DNA of 64,000 nucleotides from an uncultured Oscillospiraceae bacterium (GTDB lineage Bacteria > Bacillota > Clostridia > Oscillospirales > Oscillospiraceae), in NCBI GenBank assembly GCA_947632175.1, contig CANROC010000010.1, positions 62,001 to 126,000 on the forward strand, written 5' to 3'. Of the stretch, positions 48,484 through 57,584 are shown piece by piece. The position numbers and the translations under genes are program-made. How positions within the stretch are numbered: the stretch's first letter is position 1; the number at the start of each line of letters is the position of its first letter. Under the pieces are notes generated by a model, which had not been told where the DNA came from, made no database searches, and worked only from the letters and a program-made list of their open reading frames with translations.

Positions 48484-50742
48484 TCAATAGTCCACGATTC
48501 GCTTTGTCGACTTGATACTCAACGCGGCATAAAGGTCGGTAGGATAAAAGTCCCATTCAAAATGGTCGCTGTCCTCCAAAATGAGATGATCCGGTTGATT
48601 GACCCAATTAAAACGCAGCCCGTTTGACCATGCGGTATTGCCTTCGTGATAAGTTACAATTAAGACGCTGTTCAAATCGCCGGATTCGATTCGCAACCGG
48701 TCGCATGTTGTATCTCCGTCTCCGCCATCCGTAAATCGGTATACGTACCTCTCATCAAAATCGATGATATAGTATATACTGTAGTTTGACCCGCTTTTCT
48801 TATATGCGTACACTCCTGTATTTCCTTTTTTTGCGGTCTCCAAGTCGTTTGTGGTGTAACTGAGATGTTGAGAACCTGATGAACTGCCGGGGTTTTCTGT
48901 TGCCTTATTAACGTAGTATGTGATACGCACTTTGGCTTCCGGGTCATATCGTTTTCCAGCGCTAAATGAATCATAATCGACGCTTACGGAATAAACTTCA
49001 CCGTCTTTATGGGACACATCGCTTGTTTCTTTCTTTTCAAGGGCGATGTTTGAAAATCCCATTTCCTTAAACAACTGTTCAACATCGGTGTAATCCATAC
49101 CGGCATAATGTGAATGGTCATATTCCATTTGAATATATGACGGGTTATCTTCTTCCGGCATATGATAGGTTATCACGACAGGCGCGTCCTTAGAGAAGAC
49201 ATTGCCTCTTACAAAATCACTGCTGCCGTTGACCGTTACGTTGTCCACCTCACCGTTTTCGGTCCATCCCCATACTATATCGTACAAAACATTTTCACGG
49301 ATATTTGTAAAACCGGCATTTCTAAAAGCCGTTACAATCTCCGCATAGTTTTTATACGCGCAATCGGATGCCGACATTGGCGCCATAACTTCGTTCGCCC
49401 CTACGGTTCCATGGTCCTCCACGAAAATTGTCTTAACATCGATTTTATCATTATAGCAACTGATTTGATAGGAAGCCTCTGTCTCGCCAGTAATAGTGAG
49501 TTCCGCTGATCCGTCCACCGAGTAAGAATCAACGTTGTTAAACGATAAAGTGTAAGTTCCGGGCCTAAGCCTGTATTCAAATTCCGCGTCAACCCCGTGG
49601 GCTAAGGTGTGTTCCTCCCCGCCAAAACTGAAATCAACATCATATTTGCTGAAAATCAGATTGGGTACGAAATCGATAATAATTCTCACTGTATATTTTT
49701 CGTATACTTTGTGAGTCACAATATTTATTTCGGCATCCATCGGAAATTCCTGCCCTTCTTCGAAAGAAGAGCTTCCATTAATTGAAACCGTGATTTCAGA
49801 ATCACAATTGGTCTCGTCCGGGTCAAGATCGGTTACTTCTTCGGTATTTACATTGCCAAATCCGGCTTCAGAGAATGCGCTGATCAACTCTTTGATATCC
49901 ATTGTTTTTGCCGTTTCAGAAGATGCAGGTACCCCTATCTCCTTCAAAGAATGATATGTAATCAGCACTCTTGACGTAGGCGAAAACTCTTGATTTCCCT
50001 CAAAATCAGAAACCCCGTTAATCGTAATGGACTCCACATGACCTTCTTCTCCGGCAGCGGACAAATCAAGATCCTTCATAGCCTCAGAGGTGATATTGGT
50101 AAATCCCGCAAGTGTAAAGTCGGATTCTACTTCTGAATAACCTTTTCCGATAGCGGACTCGGCGCTATAAGGAGTGGTCGCCATTCTTTCTTTTTCTTCT
50201 TCCTGATTTACCGGGGGCTTCTCCGGCTGGTTATCGGTTTTCTTGTTGTCCTTTCCCCATGAATAGCTTGCAATATTGGCAACGGAGAGTAAGATGACTG
50301 CAGAAAAAACAAGATATTTCAGCCATTTTTTTCCTTGCGCGACAATTCCTCCATGCATAAGTAGAGCCAATAATAAACCGATAGCCTGGATGACCGAGAG
50401 CACAATCGGCCAGGCCTTTCTTACGCAGATTGAAATAATTAGTAAAAGCGCAACAACAATCGAAGAAATAATCGCCATTTTACTAAATAAGGCACGTTTT
50501 TTCCACCAAGCCTGAAGTCCTTGTTTAATATTCTCTTGAACGGTATTGCTATTTTTTCCATGGACAGTCTGGGGTATATCTTGGTCTTTCTTTATGTCAT
50601 TAGATACCTTGGGGCCAAGCCTCTGTTCATTTTCTGTCTCACTGACGAAATAATTCTCATCTTCCTTACAAATCTTTGCTCCGCAGTACATGCAGAACTT
50701 TGCATCATCAGAAAGCTCCTCGCCGCATATATTACATTTCAT
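48484..50742 (-). CDS. Zinc-ribbon membrane protein with PASTA-like repeats
   Basis: A 752-aa protein: N-terminal zinc ribbon (CNICGEELSDDAKFCMYCGA, residues 3-22), cytosolic linker, two to three membrane helices (about 85-165) and a large extracellular region. That region has at least four repeats ending in the pattern AFxxAGFxNI (SDFTLAGFTNI, SAFSEAGFGNV, TAFRNAGFTNI, QLFKEMGFSNI), each followed by SITINGxSxFxxGxxF and a strand ending ITYH, resembling PASTA-like binding modules. GGAGG precedes the ATG at 50742. The gene is clearly AT-richer than its surroundings, suggesting recent acquisition. The ligand is unknown. Confidence 0.82.
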   Translation of the reverse strand: MKCNICGEELSDDAKFCMYCGAKICKEDENYFVSETENEQRLGPKVSNDIKKDQDIPQTVHGKNSNTVQENIKQGLQAWWKKRALFSKMAIISSIVVALLLIISICVRKAWPIVLSVIQAIGLLLALLMHGGIVAQGKKWLKYLVFSAVILLSVANIASYSWGKDNKKTDNQPEKPPVNQEEEKERMATTPYSAESAIGKGYSEVESDFTLAGFTNITSEAMKDLDLSAAGEEGHVESITINGVSDFEGNQEFSPTSRVLITYHSLKEIGVPASSETAKTMDIKELISAFSEAGFGNVNTEEVTDLDPDETNCDSEITVSINGSSSFEEGQEFPMDAEINIVTHKVYEKYTVRIIIDFVPNLIFSKYDVDFSFGGEEHTLAHGVDAEFEYRLRPGTYTLSFNNVDSYSVDGSAELTITGETEASYQISCYNDKIDVKTIFVEDHGTVGANEVMAPMSASDCAYKNYAEIVTAFRNAGFTNIRENVLYDIVWGWTENGEVDNVTVNGSSDFVRGNVFSKDAPVVITYHMPEEDNPSYIQMEYDHSHYAGMDYTDVEQLFKEMGFSNIALEKKETSDVSHKDGEVYSVSVDYDSFSAGKRYDPEAKVRITYYVNKATENPGSSSGSQHLSYTTNDLETAKKGNTGVYAYKKSGSNYSIYYIIDFDERYVYRFTDGGDGDTTCDRLRIESGDLNSVLIVTYHEGNTAWSNGLRFNWVNQPDHLILEDSDHFEWDFYPTDLYAALSIKSTKRIVDY

Positions 50743-51053
50743 CTCTTCTCCTCCTTTTATATATTCCTCTTTTTGATTTTCCAATCTGCATCTGTGATAA
50801 ATGATTGTCACGTTTTTCGTGCCCGCAAGCCGGACATGCGAAATATGAAGAGCCAAATGCATTGCCAAAACCAAGAAAGGTGTTACACTCAACCAGAAAA
50901 AGCCACAATGATTTACAACTGATGCTCATTCTAATACTACAGATGAATAATTGCAAGTGTATTAAAATCATCATTGTAAGTTTTTGTCAGGAGTAATTTA
51001 ATCCGAATTGTTATAAACATGTATGTATAAAATCTCTGGACTTACCTCTAATA
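50743..51053. promoter_or_regulatory. Low-GC gap with a leftward promoter
   Basis: Minus-strand TTGCAA (50956-50951), 17 bp, TAGAAT (50933-50928) could drive the zinc-ribbon gene. The leader also contains a frame with NTFLGFGNAFGSSYF and CPACGHEK, protein-like but without a start codon downstream of the promoter; it overlaps the next start by 11 bp. Possibly a remnant of another zinc-ribbon gene. Confidence 0.45.
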
Positions 51054-51400
51054 TTGCGATATTTGTTGTTTCCACAAGGATGTGCTGCACATGGTACAGA
51101 AACTTCAACCTGTGCGAGAAAACTCTTTCTCCACAAGTCCATGAATCAAGCGTCCGAGGCGGAGGAAAAGCTTGCCGAGGCGCTTGATAAGGTACAGCGT
51201 GAACTGCTGGAGGACCTCATGGACAAGCACATGACTCTCACCGCGGACCTGGAGTGCGACGCCTTCACAAGAGGCGTCTGCTTCGGAGTACGGATGATGA
51301 TGGAGATACTTGGCGCGGAGGACGGTCAAAATTTGTTACGGTATAAGCAAAAAGAGATAAATCAGGGAAAGCACTTTTCAGAGAGTGTAAGAAGCGAAAT
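51054..51400 (+). pseudogene. DUF6809-like gene remnant
   Basis: The frame encodes NQASEAEEKLAEALDKVQRE, LTADLECDAFTRGVCFGVRMMMEILGAE, which resembles the small Clostridia family DUF6809. The N-terminal part looks scrambled and the frame has no stop before running antisense through the aldo/keto reductase gene, so the true 3-prime end seems lost. Its end (GGTATAAGCAAAA...GATAAATCAGG, about 51341-51367) is repeated at 53107-53133. Confidence 0.5.
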
Positions 51401-52478
51401 ACTCCGCGATCACCCTCATCCTGTCCTCTTGCTTCACATGGAACGGACAGCGGCTCTCGCAGTGGCCGCAGTGGAGGCAGTCGGAGGCGTGGACGGGAAG
51501 CTTCTTATAATGCCCTTTCGCCAGCTCATCGCCGGCGCGGGCGAGGTCGTAGTACTTGTTGATGAGGCCCACATTCAGGCCGGCGGGGCAGGGCTGGCAG
51601 TGGTTGCAGTAGACGCAGATGCCCTCGGCGTCGCGGGGCGTAAAGCGGCTGATGGCCGAATAGTCCAGCTCCTCCGGTGTGGCGCCCACGTAGTGGAGCA
51701 CGGTTTGGAGGTCCGCCATGTCCCGGACGCCGGGGAGCACCGTCAGCACGGCAGGACGGTCCAGGGCGTATTGGAAACACTGGGCGTGGGTGAGGGCGTG
51801 GCCGAAAAGGGAGCGTTTTTCGTCCAGCAGCTGGCCTCCGGCAAAGGGCTTCATCACGGAGATCCCCACGCCCATCCTCTCGCAGTCCCGGTAAAGGGCG
51901 GCGCGCTGGGCGACCTCACCGATGGCGTACTCGCCCCTCTGATAGTCGTAGGCGGGGTTGATGCTGAACATGAATAGATCAATGAGCCCGGTGTCCAGGA
52001 CACGCCTTGCGATGGTGGGGTTGTGGGAGGAAAAGCCCAGATGCCGGATGACACCGTCCGCTTTGAGGCCCTTCATGTAGTCCCAAAGACCACCGTTCAG
52101 GACCTCGTCCAGATCCTCCATATCGTCCACGCAGTGGATGAAACCGAAGTCCGTATAGTCCATCTTGAGGGTGCGGAAATTCCAGGCGGTCTGCTCCTTG
52201 ATCTCGCCAAGATCGCGGGTCCAGCCGTACTTCCCTCCCCTGTAGATCGCGTCGAAGTGCATCTGGGTGAAAATTTTGCCACGCCTCCCGGCGAATGCCT
52301 CGGCGTAGGCGTGCCAGGGCGCTTCGACGGACGGGGCCAGGTCGAAATAATTGATTCCGCTGTCAATTGCCGCATTCAGCACCGCGGCCATCTCGTCCTT
52401 CGTGCCCGAAAGACTCCCGGCACCGAGACCGATGACGCTAATCTTTTCGCCCCCGTGGGGCAGAACACGATATTCCAT
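51378..52478 (-). CDS. Aldo/keto reductase with C-terminal 4Fe-4S motifs
   Basis: A 366-aa protein with an aldo/keto reductase barrel (YRVLPHGGEKISVIGLGAGS, DSGINYFDLAPS, IRHLGFSSHNP, VMKPFAGGQLL) and a C-terminal ferredoxin-like extension with two cysteine clusters (CVYCNHCQPCP near 300 and CLHCGHCESRCPFHV near 343). The canonical catalytic Tyr position (Asp-Tyr-Lys-His tetrad) is not clearly kept. This Fe-S type is widespread in anaerobes; the substrate is unknown. The ATG at 52478 follows GTGAGG; it lies 7 bp downstream of the lipoprotein gene. Confidence 0.9.
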   Translation of the reverse strand: MEYRVLPHGGEKISVIGLGAGSLSGTKDEMAAVLNAAIDSGINYFDLAPSVEAPWHAYAEAFAGRRGKIFTQMHFDAIYRGGKYGWTRDLGEIKEQTAWNFRTLKMDYTDFGFIHCVDDMEDLDEVLNGGLWDYMKGLKADGVIRHLGFSSHNPTIARRVLDTGLIDLFMFSINPAYDYQRGEYAIGEVAQRAALYRDCERMGVGISVMKPFAGGQLLDEKRSLFGHALTHAQCFQYALDRPAVLTVLPGVRDMADLQTVLHYVGATPEELDYSAISRFTPRDAEGICVYCNHCQPCPAGLNVGLINKYYDLARAGDELAKGHYKKLPVHASDCLHCGHCESRCPFHVKQEDRMRVIAEYFASYTL

Positions 52479-52485
52479 ATGTACC

Positions 52486-52962
52486 TCACTTCTCCAGGGA
52501 CAGGGTGATGACCACGTCGCCGTTTGAGAGCAGCTTGGCCACCTCCTCATCCTTTTTGTCTATGATATGTCCGAGCCTGGTGTATGCCCAGGAGTTGGAG
52601 CCGTAGAACACCACAATCTGGTCGCCGGAGTAGAGCACGATGTCGCCGGACTTCGTCACGGTCTGCGTGTCGTTTCGCGGCAAAGCGGCCCTCAGCTTCC
52701 CTACCTGCTCGAAGCCGCCGTACATGGACATCTGTACCGTGATTGGTCCGTCCTGCGCGAGTTCCCGCAGCGCTTGGACGGACTCGTTGTCCTCCCACTC
52801 CACCGAAACGTCCGTGTCGGCGATCGTCATTTTTAATGTCCCGTCCATCACATTTTCCTCCTTGTCGTTTACGGATGTTTCCTTTTGTGTCTCCCCGCCA
52901 GAGCATGCCGCGAGAGCGAGCAACAGGGCGGGGAAGAGCAGTAAAAGTGTGAGTTTTTCCAT
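52486..52962 (-). CDS. Cyclophilin-like-fold lipoprotein
   Basis: A 158-aa lipoprotein: signal MEKLTLLLLFPALLLALAAC (lipobox LAAC, Cys20), a short Gln/Thr/Lys/Glu linker, then a beta-rich domain (LKMTIADTDVSVEWEDNESV, SMYGGFEQVGKLRAALPRND, GDIVLYSGDQIVVFYGSNSW, YTRLGHIID) matching the cyclophilin-like family often annotated PF18050. The start is the ATG at 52962. It is the first gene of a two-gene unit with the reductase. Confidence 0.87.
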   Translation of the reverse strand: MEKLTLLLLFPALLLALAACSGGETQKETSVNDKEENVMDGTLKMTIADTDVSVEWEDNESVQALRELAQDGPITVQMSMYGGFEQVGKLRAALPRNDTQTVTKSGDIVLYSGDQIVVFYGSNSWAYTRLGHIIDKKDEEVAKLLSNGDVVITLSLEK

Positions 52963-53070
52963 AGGATGCCTTTCAAATATTTTGTTGAGCAATATAAATT
53001 ATACCCGCATTGCCCCCGGATGTAAAGGGCGGAATGCGGGTTTAAATTGATGGCGTACTAAAATTCGGCG

Positions 53071-53139
53071 ATGCTGAACATGGCGCGTATGCGTCAAAAT
53101 TTGCGACGGTATAAGCAAAATAAGACGGATCAGGCGTAA
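53071..53139 (+). pseudogene. Second short remnant of the DUF6809-like 3-prime end
   Basis: Encodes RQNLRRYKQNKTDQA then stop, matching GQNLLRYKQKEINQG of the remnant at 51.3 kb. It overlaps the stop of the convergent kinase-like gene. The two remnants bracket the reductase/lipoprotein pair. Confidence 0.45.
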
Positions 53140-54002
53140 CGTTTTGCGATGGACGAGACATTGGAAAGGTAGGAGAGGCCGAAAAGGTTTAGGTGGTTGA
53201 GAAAGTGGTAGAGGTTGTATAGGTCGCGACGGTCTGGGTAGCCTCGGTCAATGGGATTGACCTCATTGTAGGCACGGTAAAAGCGCTCAGGGAAGCCGCC
53301 GAAAAGCTCGGTCATGGCGAGCTCTGCCTCGAAGTGGGCTACGTAGGCTGCCGGGTCTATGATCCACACTTTGCCATCGGGGCCGCAGACGGCGTTGCCG
53401 GACCAAAGGTCACCGTGGATGAGAGAGGGGAAGGCCGGCTCCGGGAGGAGGTTGTCGATGCGTTCGGTGATGCTGATGAGGTTGCGGCGGGTGAGGTCGT
53501 CCAGAAGGCCCCAGGCAAGCTTCATTTGCGGGATGAGGCGGCACTCGCGGAAGAACGCTGCCCAACTGTCCATTGGCGTGTTTTGCTGCGGCGTGGAGCC
53601 GATGTAGTTGTCGGTCTGAAAGCCGAAGCTCGACCCGCACTCCGCCCGGTGGAGCGCCGCCAGTTCATGGCCGAAAGTCTCCCAGTAGTCAGCGCGGCGC
53701 TGGGCGGGGGCGAGGTATTCCATGATCAAAAACGCCTCGGTTGCATCTACACCGACTGCCAAAGGCTCCGGCACACCAATGGTTCCGGTTGCCCTCAACG
53801 CCTCCAAACCGCGAGCCTCGGCGTTGAACATGCCGAGAAGCCCAACCCGGTTGCATTTGAGGAACACGCATTCGCTGTTTGAAAGCCCCAGCCGATACGC
53901 GCGGTTAATATCCCCGCCGGACACTCTCTGCCGGTCAATGACCTTGACCGAGGAACCGAAAAGAGTAGCAATCGCACTGTCTATTGAGTTTGCAAAAAGC
54001 AT
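53130..54002 (-). CDS. Fructosamine-3-kinase-like protein
   Basis: A protein-kinase-like fold enzyme of about 290 aa, in the fructosamine kinase/phosphotransferase family that removes sugars from glycated proteins. It has a nucleotide lysine region (ECVFLKCNRVG), YLAPAQRRADYWETFGHELAALHR, GFQTDNYIGSTPQQN, the catalytic HGDLWSGN near 205 and the metal loop IIDPAAYVAHFEAELAMTELFGGF. The start is uncertain: ATG at 54002 behind GGGTGA was preferred to upstream ATG and TTG codons. Single gene. Confidence 0.88.
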   Translation of the reverse strand: MLFANSIDSAIATLFGSSVKVIDRQRVSGGDINRAYRLGLSNSECVFLKCNRVGLLGMFNAEARGLEALRATGTIGVPEPLAVGVDATEAFLIMEYLAPAQRRADYWETFGHELAALHRAECGSSFGFQTDNYIGSTPQQNTPMDSWAAFFRECRLIPQMKLAWGLLDDLTRRNLISITERIDNLLPEPAFPSLIHGDLWSGNAVCGPDGKVWIIDPAAYVAHFEAELAMTELFGGFPERFYRAYNEVNPIDRGYPDRRDLYNLYHFLNHLNLFGLSYLSNVSSIAKRYA

Positions 54003-54089
54003 TATCATCACCCAAGCCAATTTTGTAAATCCATTTTACTCCAAGCTGCGCATGTTTTCAATATACTGCGTCGTGACGGACATTGTTTG

Positions 54090-54118
54090 TTGAAATCACA
54101 GGAAACATAGGGTATAAT
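54090..54118 (+). promoter_or_regulatory. Promoter of the MazG/helicase/HNH/macro unit
   Basis: TTGAAA (54090-54095), 17 bp, TATAAT (54113-54118), 33 bp before the first start codon. Confidence 0.65.
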
Positions 54119-54150
54119 ATTGGAAAACCACGGGAATAGAGGTGTCTGCT

Positions 54151-54471
54151 ATGCCCAAAATAACATACAACAAGCTGGTTCGTGACCGTATCCCGGAGAT
54201 CATTGAGGCCTCCGGGAAAGTCTGCGTAGTGGAGACGCTGGATGACGATGACTACCTCCTGGCCCTCGACGCAAAGCTTGACGAGGAGCTGACGGAGTAT
54301 CATAAGGAGCAGAACATCGAGGAGTTTGCCGACCTTCTGGAGGTCATCCGCGCCGCAGCTGTTGCCCGCGGGTACACGGTTGAGGAGTTGGAGCGGGTCA
54401 GAGCGGAGAAGGCCGCCAAACGGGGCGGGTTTGAGACAAAGCTGTTTCTCAGAGAGGCCGTTGAGAAGTGA
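54151..54471 (+). CDS. MazG-like nucleoside triphosphate pyrophosphohydrolase
   Basis: A 106-aa all-alpha NTP-PPase-like protein: YNKLVRDRIPEIIEASGK at the start, then EELTEYHKEQNIEEFADLLE, the acidic helix pair (ExxE, ExxD) that binds magnesium in the MazG superfamily. Stand-alone versions of this type are common in Firmicutes and may hydrolyse damaged or non-canonical nucleotides. GAGGTG precedes the ATG at 54151. Nine bases separate it from the helicase gene. Confidence 0.85.
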   Translation: MPKITYNKLVRDRIPEIIEASGKVCVVETLDDDDYLLALDAKLDEELTEYHKEQNIEEFADLLEVIRAAAVARGYTVEELERVRAEKAAKRGGFETKLFLREAVEK

Positions 54472-54480
54472 GGTGCCGTT

Positions 54481-56757
54481 ATGTCTGAATACCGGGCGGC
54501 TTCGGGGAGCCCCGCGGAGGATGAGTTCATTGAGCTCTTCTGCGACACCTTCGGGGCGGAGAAGGCGGGGTATCTCTACACGCAGTACCCCTTCTTCGAC
54601 ATCTACCAGAACAGCCGGTACGCGGACTTCCTTCTGGAGAGCGGGGAACGGAAAATCGCCATTGAGATCGACGACGAGGCGTCCCACAACAGGCAGCTGG
54701 TGGCCTCCGGCAAGTTCTACGACGACCTTCTGAAGCAAAACAGCATGGTCTACCTGGGCTGGGACGAGTACCGGTGGGCGGTGCGGCAGATCCGACAGCA
54801 GCCGGACGCCGTGAAGGACGAGCTACGGGTATTCCTGGGCAGTGATCCGCATTTCAGAGAAATCGAGGATTACCTGCCCACCCAGCGGGGCAAGGCCCTC
54901 AGCGGGGACAAGCTGGAGCTCCGGGAGCATCAAAAGGCGGCGCTGGCCTCTCTCCGGCAGATGCGGGAGAACCACGAGACGATTGCCCTCTTGTATCATG
55001 CCACGGGCACCGGCAAGACGGTGACAGCAGTGACGGACGCTAAGAGCTGCGGCGGCCGCACCCTGTTCCTTGCACATACCCAGGAGCTGGTGGAGCAGGC
55101 GGCGGAGACATTCGAGGAGCTTTGGCCGGAGGCGACTGTTGGCCGTTTTGTGGAGGGACGCCGGGAGAGCGGCGCCCATGTTGTCTGCGGCAGCGTCCAG
55201 AGCGTGGCGCTCCACCTGGAGCTTTTCCGGGACGACGCCTTTGACTACCTCATCGTGGACGAGGCGCACCACGCCTCTGCCGATACATACCAGAAGATTT
55301 TGGCCTATTTCAAGCCAAAATTCACCCTTGGACTCACCGCCACGCCGGAGCGGGCGGACGACAGGAGCATCCTGGACATCTTCAAAAATACCGCCCACAA
55401 GCTGGACATCCAGACGGCGGTGCAGATCGGGGAGCTGGTGCCCATCCGGTGCATCCGCATCCACACGAATATCGACCTGACGAAGGTGCGCTTCAACAGC
55501 GTCCAATACAACATCCGGGATCTGGAGAGCAAGATCTACGTCCCGGAGCGCAACCGGCTCATCGTGGACACGTGGCTCCAATACGCGCGCGGCCGCCGGA
55601 CGGTGGTGTTCTGCGCCTCGGTGAGGCACGCCCAGGAGATCGCGGAGATTTTCCGGGAGAACGGCGTCTTGGCCGCCGCGGTGTCCGGCGGGATGAAACA
55701 GTCGGAGCGGCGGGAGTTTCAGGACCGATTTGTAAGCCGTGAGATTGAGGTCCTGTGCGCTTGCGACCTGCTCAACGAGGGCTGGGACTGCCCGGAGATT
55801 GAGGTGCTCTTCATGGCCCGGCCCACCATGTCCAAGGTGCTGTACACCCAGCAGCTGGGGCGCGGGATGCGGCTCTACGAGGGCAAGGAGAGTCTGATGG
55901 TGTTCGACTTCGTGGACAACGCCAGCCTATATAACACGCCCTATTCGCTCCACCGGCTGTTCAGGCTCCGGGATTACCGCCCCGGCGCTCTGGTGGAGGC
56001 CCCAGCGGATCGGAAAGCGGCGGAGGCGGAGCTTTACGCCAAAGGCGAAAAGCCGGAGGCCCTTCTTGACTGGCCCGTGGACGCCACGGATTACGAGCTG
56101 GTGGACCTCTTCAACTGGCAGGACGAGGCGGCGGGGATGATCTCCCAGATGGAGTTCGTACGCCGCGTGAATGTCCAAAGCGAGACGATTGAGAGCTACG
56201 TCCGCGAGGGCAAGCTGGTGCCAGATTTGGTGGTCCCCATGAGCGAGCATCGGCAGTTTAAGTATTTCAAGGAGGAAACGCTCCAAAAATACGCTGCCCA
56301 GTACGGCTGGACCCTCATCGACGACTTAAGCCGCAAGGCCCTGTTTATGGACATGATCCGCCAGATGGACATGAGCTATTCCTACAAACCCGTCCTCATC
56401 AAGGCCATTCTGAAATACGCCGACAGCAAGGGGCGGGTGAAGCTGGAGGATATCGTGAGTTACTTCCGCGCCTACTACGAGTCCCGCCGCTCCGCCGGTC
56501 TTGTCGTCGAAAAGCCCAACAGCATCTTCGCCAAGGGCAACTACACCGACAAGGACGCCCAGCGCAACATCCTTTCCAATCCCTTCAAACGCTTCGAGGA
56601 CATGCAAATGCTCCGTCACACCAAGACCCTCGGCATCATCCAGGTAGACGAGGCGGTGTGGAAACGGTTGACGGAGGAGGAGAAATGGGAAATTGAGGGC
56701 GTGTGCGATGAGAAGCTGGGGGAGTATTATGGGAGAATAGAGAACTCCCTAACTTAA
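54481..56757 (+). CDS. Superfamily 2 helicase with N-terminal nuclease-like domain
   Basis: A 758-aa protein. Residues 1-120 resemble a restriction-type PD-(D/E)XK domain (YADFLLESGERKIAIEIDDE with following His). Then a DEAD/DEAH helicase: Walker A YHATGTGKTVTA near 178, motif II VDEAHH near 258, motif III LTATPER, motif VI QLGRGMRLYEG near 462 and a C-terminal accessory region of about 260 aa. The fusion of a nuclease-like domain with this helicase is typical of restriction or defence helicases. It forms a run with the HNH and macro-domain genes. Confidence 0.9.
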   Translation: MSEYRAASGSPAEDEFIELFCDTFGAEKAGYLYTQYPFFDIYQNSRYADFLLESGERKIAIEIDDEASHNRQLVASGKFYDDLLKQNSMVYLGWDEYRWAVRQIRQQPDAVKDELRVFLGSDPHFREIEDYLPTQRGKALSGDKLELREHQKAALASLRQMRENHETIALLYHATGTGKTVTAVTDAKSCGGRTLFLAHTQELVEQAAETFEELWPEATVGRFVEGRRESGAHVVCGSVQSVALHLELFRDDAFDYLIVDEAHHASADTYQKILAYFKPKFTLGLTATPERADDRSILDIFKNTAHKLDIQTAVQIGELVPIRCIRIHTNIDLTKVRFNSVQYNIRDLESKIYVPERNRLIVDTWLQYARGRRTVVFCASVRHAQEIAEIFRENGVLAAAVSGGMKQSERREFQDRFVSREIEVLCACDLLNEGWDCPEIEVLFMARPTMSKVLYTQQLGRGMRLYEGKESLMVFDFVDNASLYNTPYSLHRLFRLRDYRPGALVEAPADRKAAEAELYAKGEKPEALLDWPVDATDYELVDLFNWQDEAAGMISQMEFVRRVNVQSETIESYVREGKLVPDLVVPMSEHRQFKYFKEETLQKYAAQYGWTLIDDLSRKALFMDMIRQMDMSYSYKPVLIKAILKYADSKGRVKLEDIVSYFRAYYESRRSAGLVVEKPNSIFAKGNYTDKDAQRNILSNPFKRFEDMQMLRHTKTLGIIQVDEAVWKRLTEEEKWEIEGVCDEKLGEYYGRIENSLT

Positions 56758-56811
56758 TTCTTTTTCTTTGCTTTAGCTGAGCGTCAACTTATTCTGTGGA
56801 GGGATATTGAA

Positions 56812-57573
56812 ATGGCAAAGGCTTGGTCATATGACGAAGAGATTTTGGCTTTGGCATTATATTATCAGGTTCCATTTGGTACGATACATACACACAACCA
56901 GAAAATAAAAGAATTAGCAGAATCTTTGAATAGAAGTATTGCCTCTGTCGCCATGAAAATGTGCAATTTTGCCCGTTTCGACCCTGTTCTCCAAGAGCGC
57001 GGTGTGGCTGGACTCCAAAATGGGAGCAAACTTGATGAGCAGGTGTGGAATCGGTTCCACGCAAATATGGAGGAGCTTGTGGAGGCAAGTGAGGCTGCAT
57101 CGAAAAGGCTACATATAAACTCCGTTGTTGCCCTAGAACCGACACAGACATTTCCAATAGGCGCAACTGTTGAAACAACAGTAAAGCTTAGAAGAAATCA
57201 GACTTTTTTTAGAAACGCGGTCCTTTCAGCTTATGACCAAAAGTGTTGCATTACAGGTATCTCAATCAAAGAATTGCTGATTGCGAGCCACATAAAGCCC
57301 TGGGCTGTCAGCGATTCCACGACAGAGCGTACAAATCCGCAAAATGGGCTCTGCCTGAACGCGCTTCACGACCGGGCGTTTGACCAGGGCTTAATTACAG
57401 TTACGCCTGAATATAAAATCGTCGTATCTAAATATGTGCGTGACCTATATTCTTCGGAGGTCGTTTCGGATTGGTTCAAAAAATACGATGGAGCATTAAT
57501 TACGGTTCCGTGCCGGTTTTCTCCCTCAAAAGAGTTTCTGGAGTACCACAACGAAAAAATATTCAAGGAGTGA
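56812..57573 (+). CDS. HNH endonuclease
   Basis: A 253-aa protein. The N-terminal part (1-85) has a recognition-type helical domain (YDEEILALALYYQVPFG, SLNRSIASVAMKMCNFARFDP). The C-terminal half is an HNH_2-type nuclease: CCITGI near 147, LLIASHIKPW near 160 and NGLCLNALHDRAFDQGL near 184, keeping the His-Asn-His set. The gene is AT-richer than the flanking genes. GAGGGA precedes the ATG. It follows the helicase by 54 bp. Confidence 0.9.
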   Translation: MAKAWSYDEEILALALYYQVPFGTIHTHNQKIKELAESLNRSIASVAMKMCNFARFDPVLQERGVAGLQNGSKLDEQVWNRFHANMEELVEASEAASKRLHINSVVALEPTQTFPIGATVETTVKLRRNQTFFRNAVLSAYDQKCCITGISIKELLIASHIKPWAVSDSTTERTNPQNGLCLNALHDRAFDQGLITVTPEYKIVVSKYVRDLYSSEVVSDWFKKYDGALITVPCRFSPSKEFLEYHNEKIFKE

Positions 57574-57584
57574 GCGTATAGACG

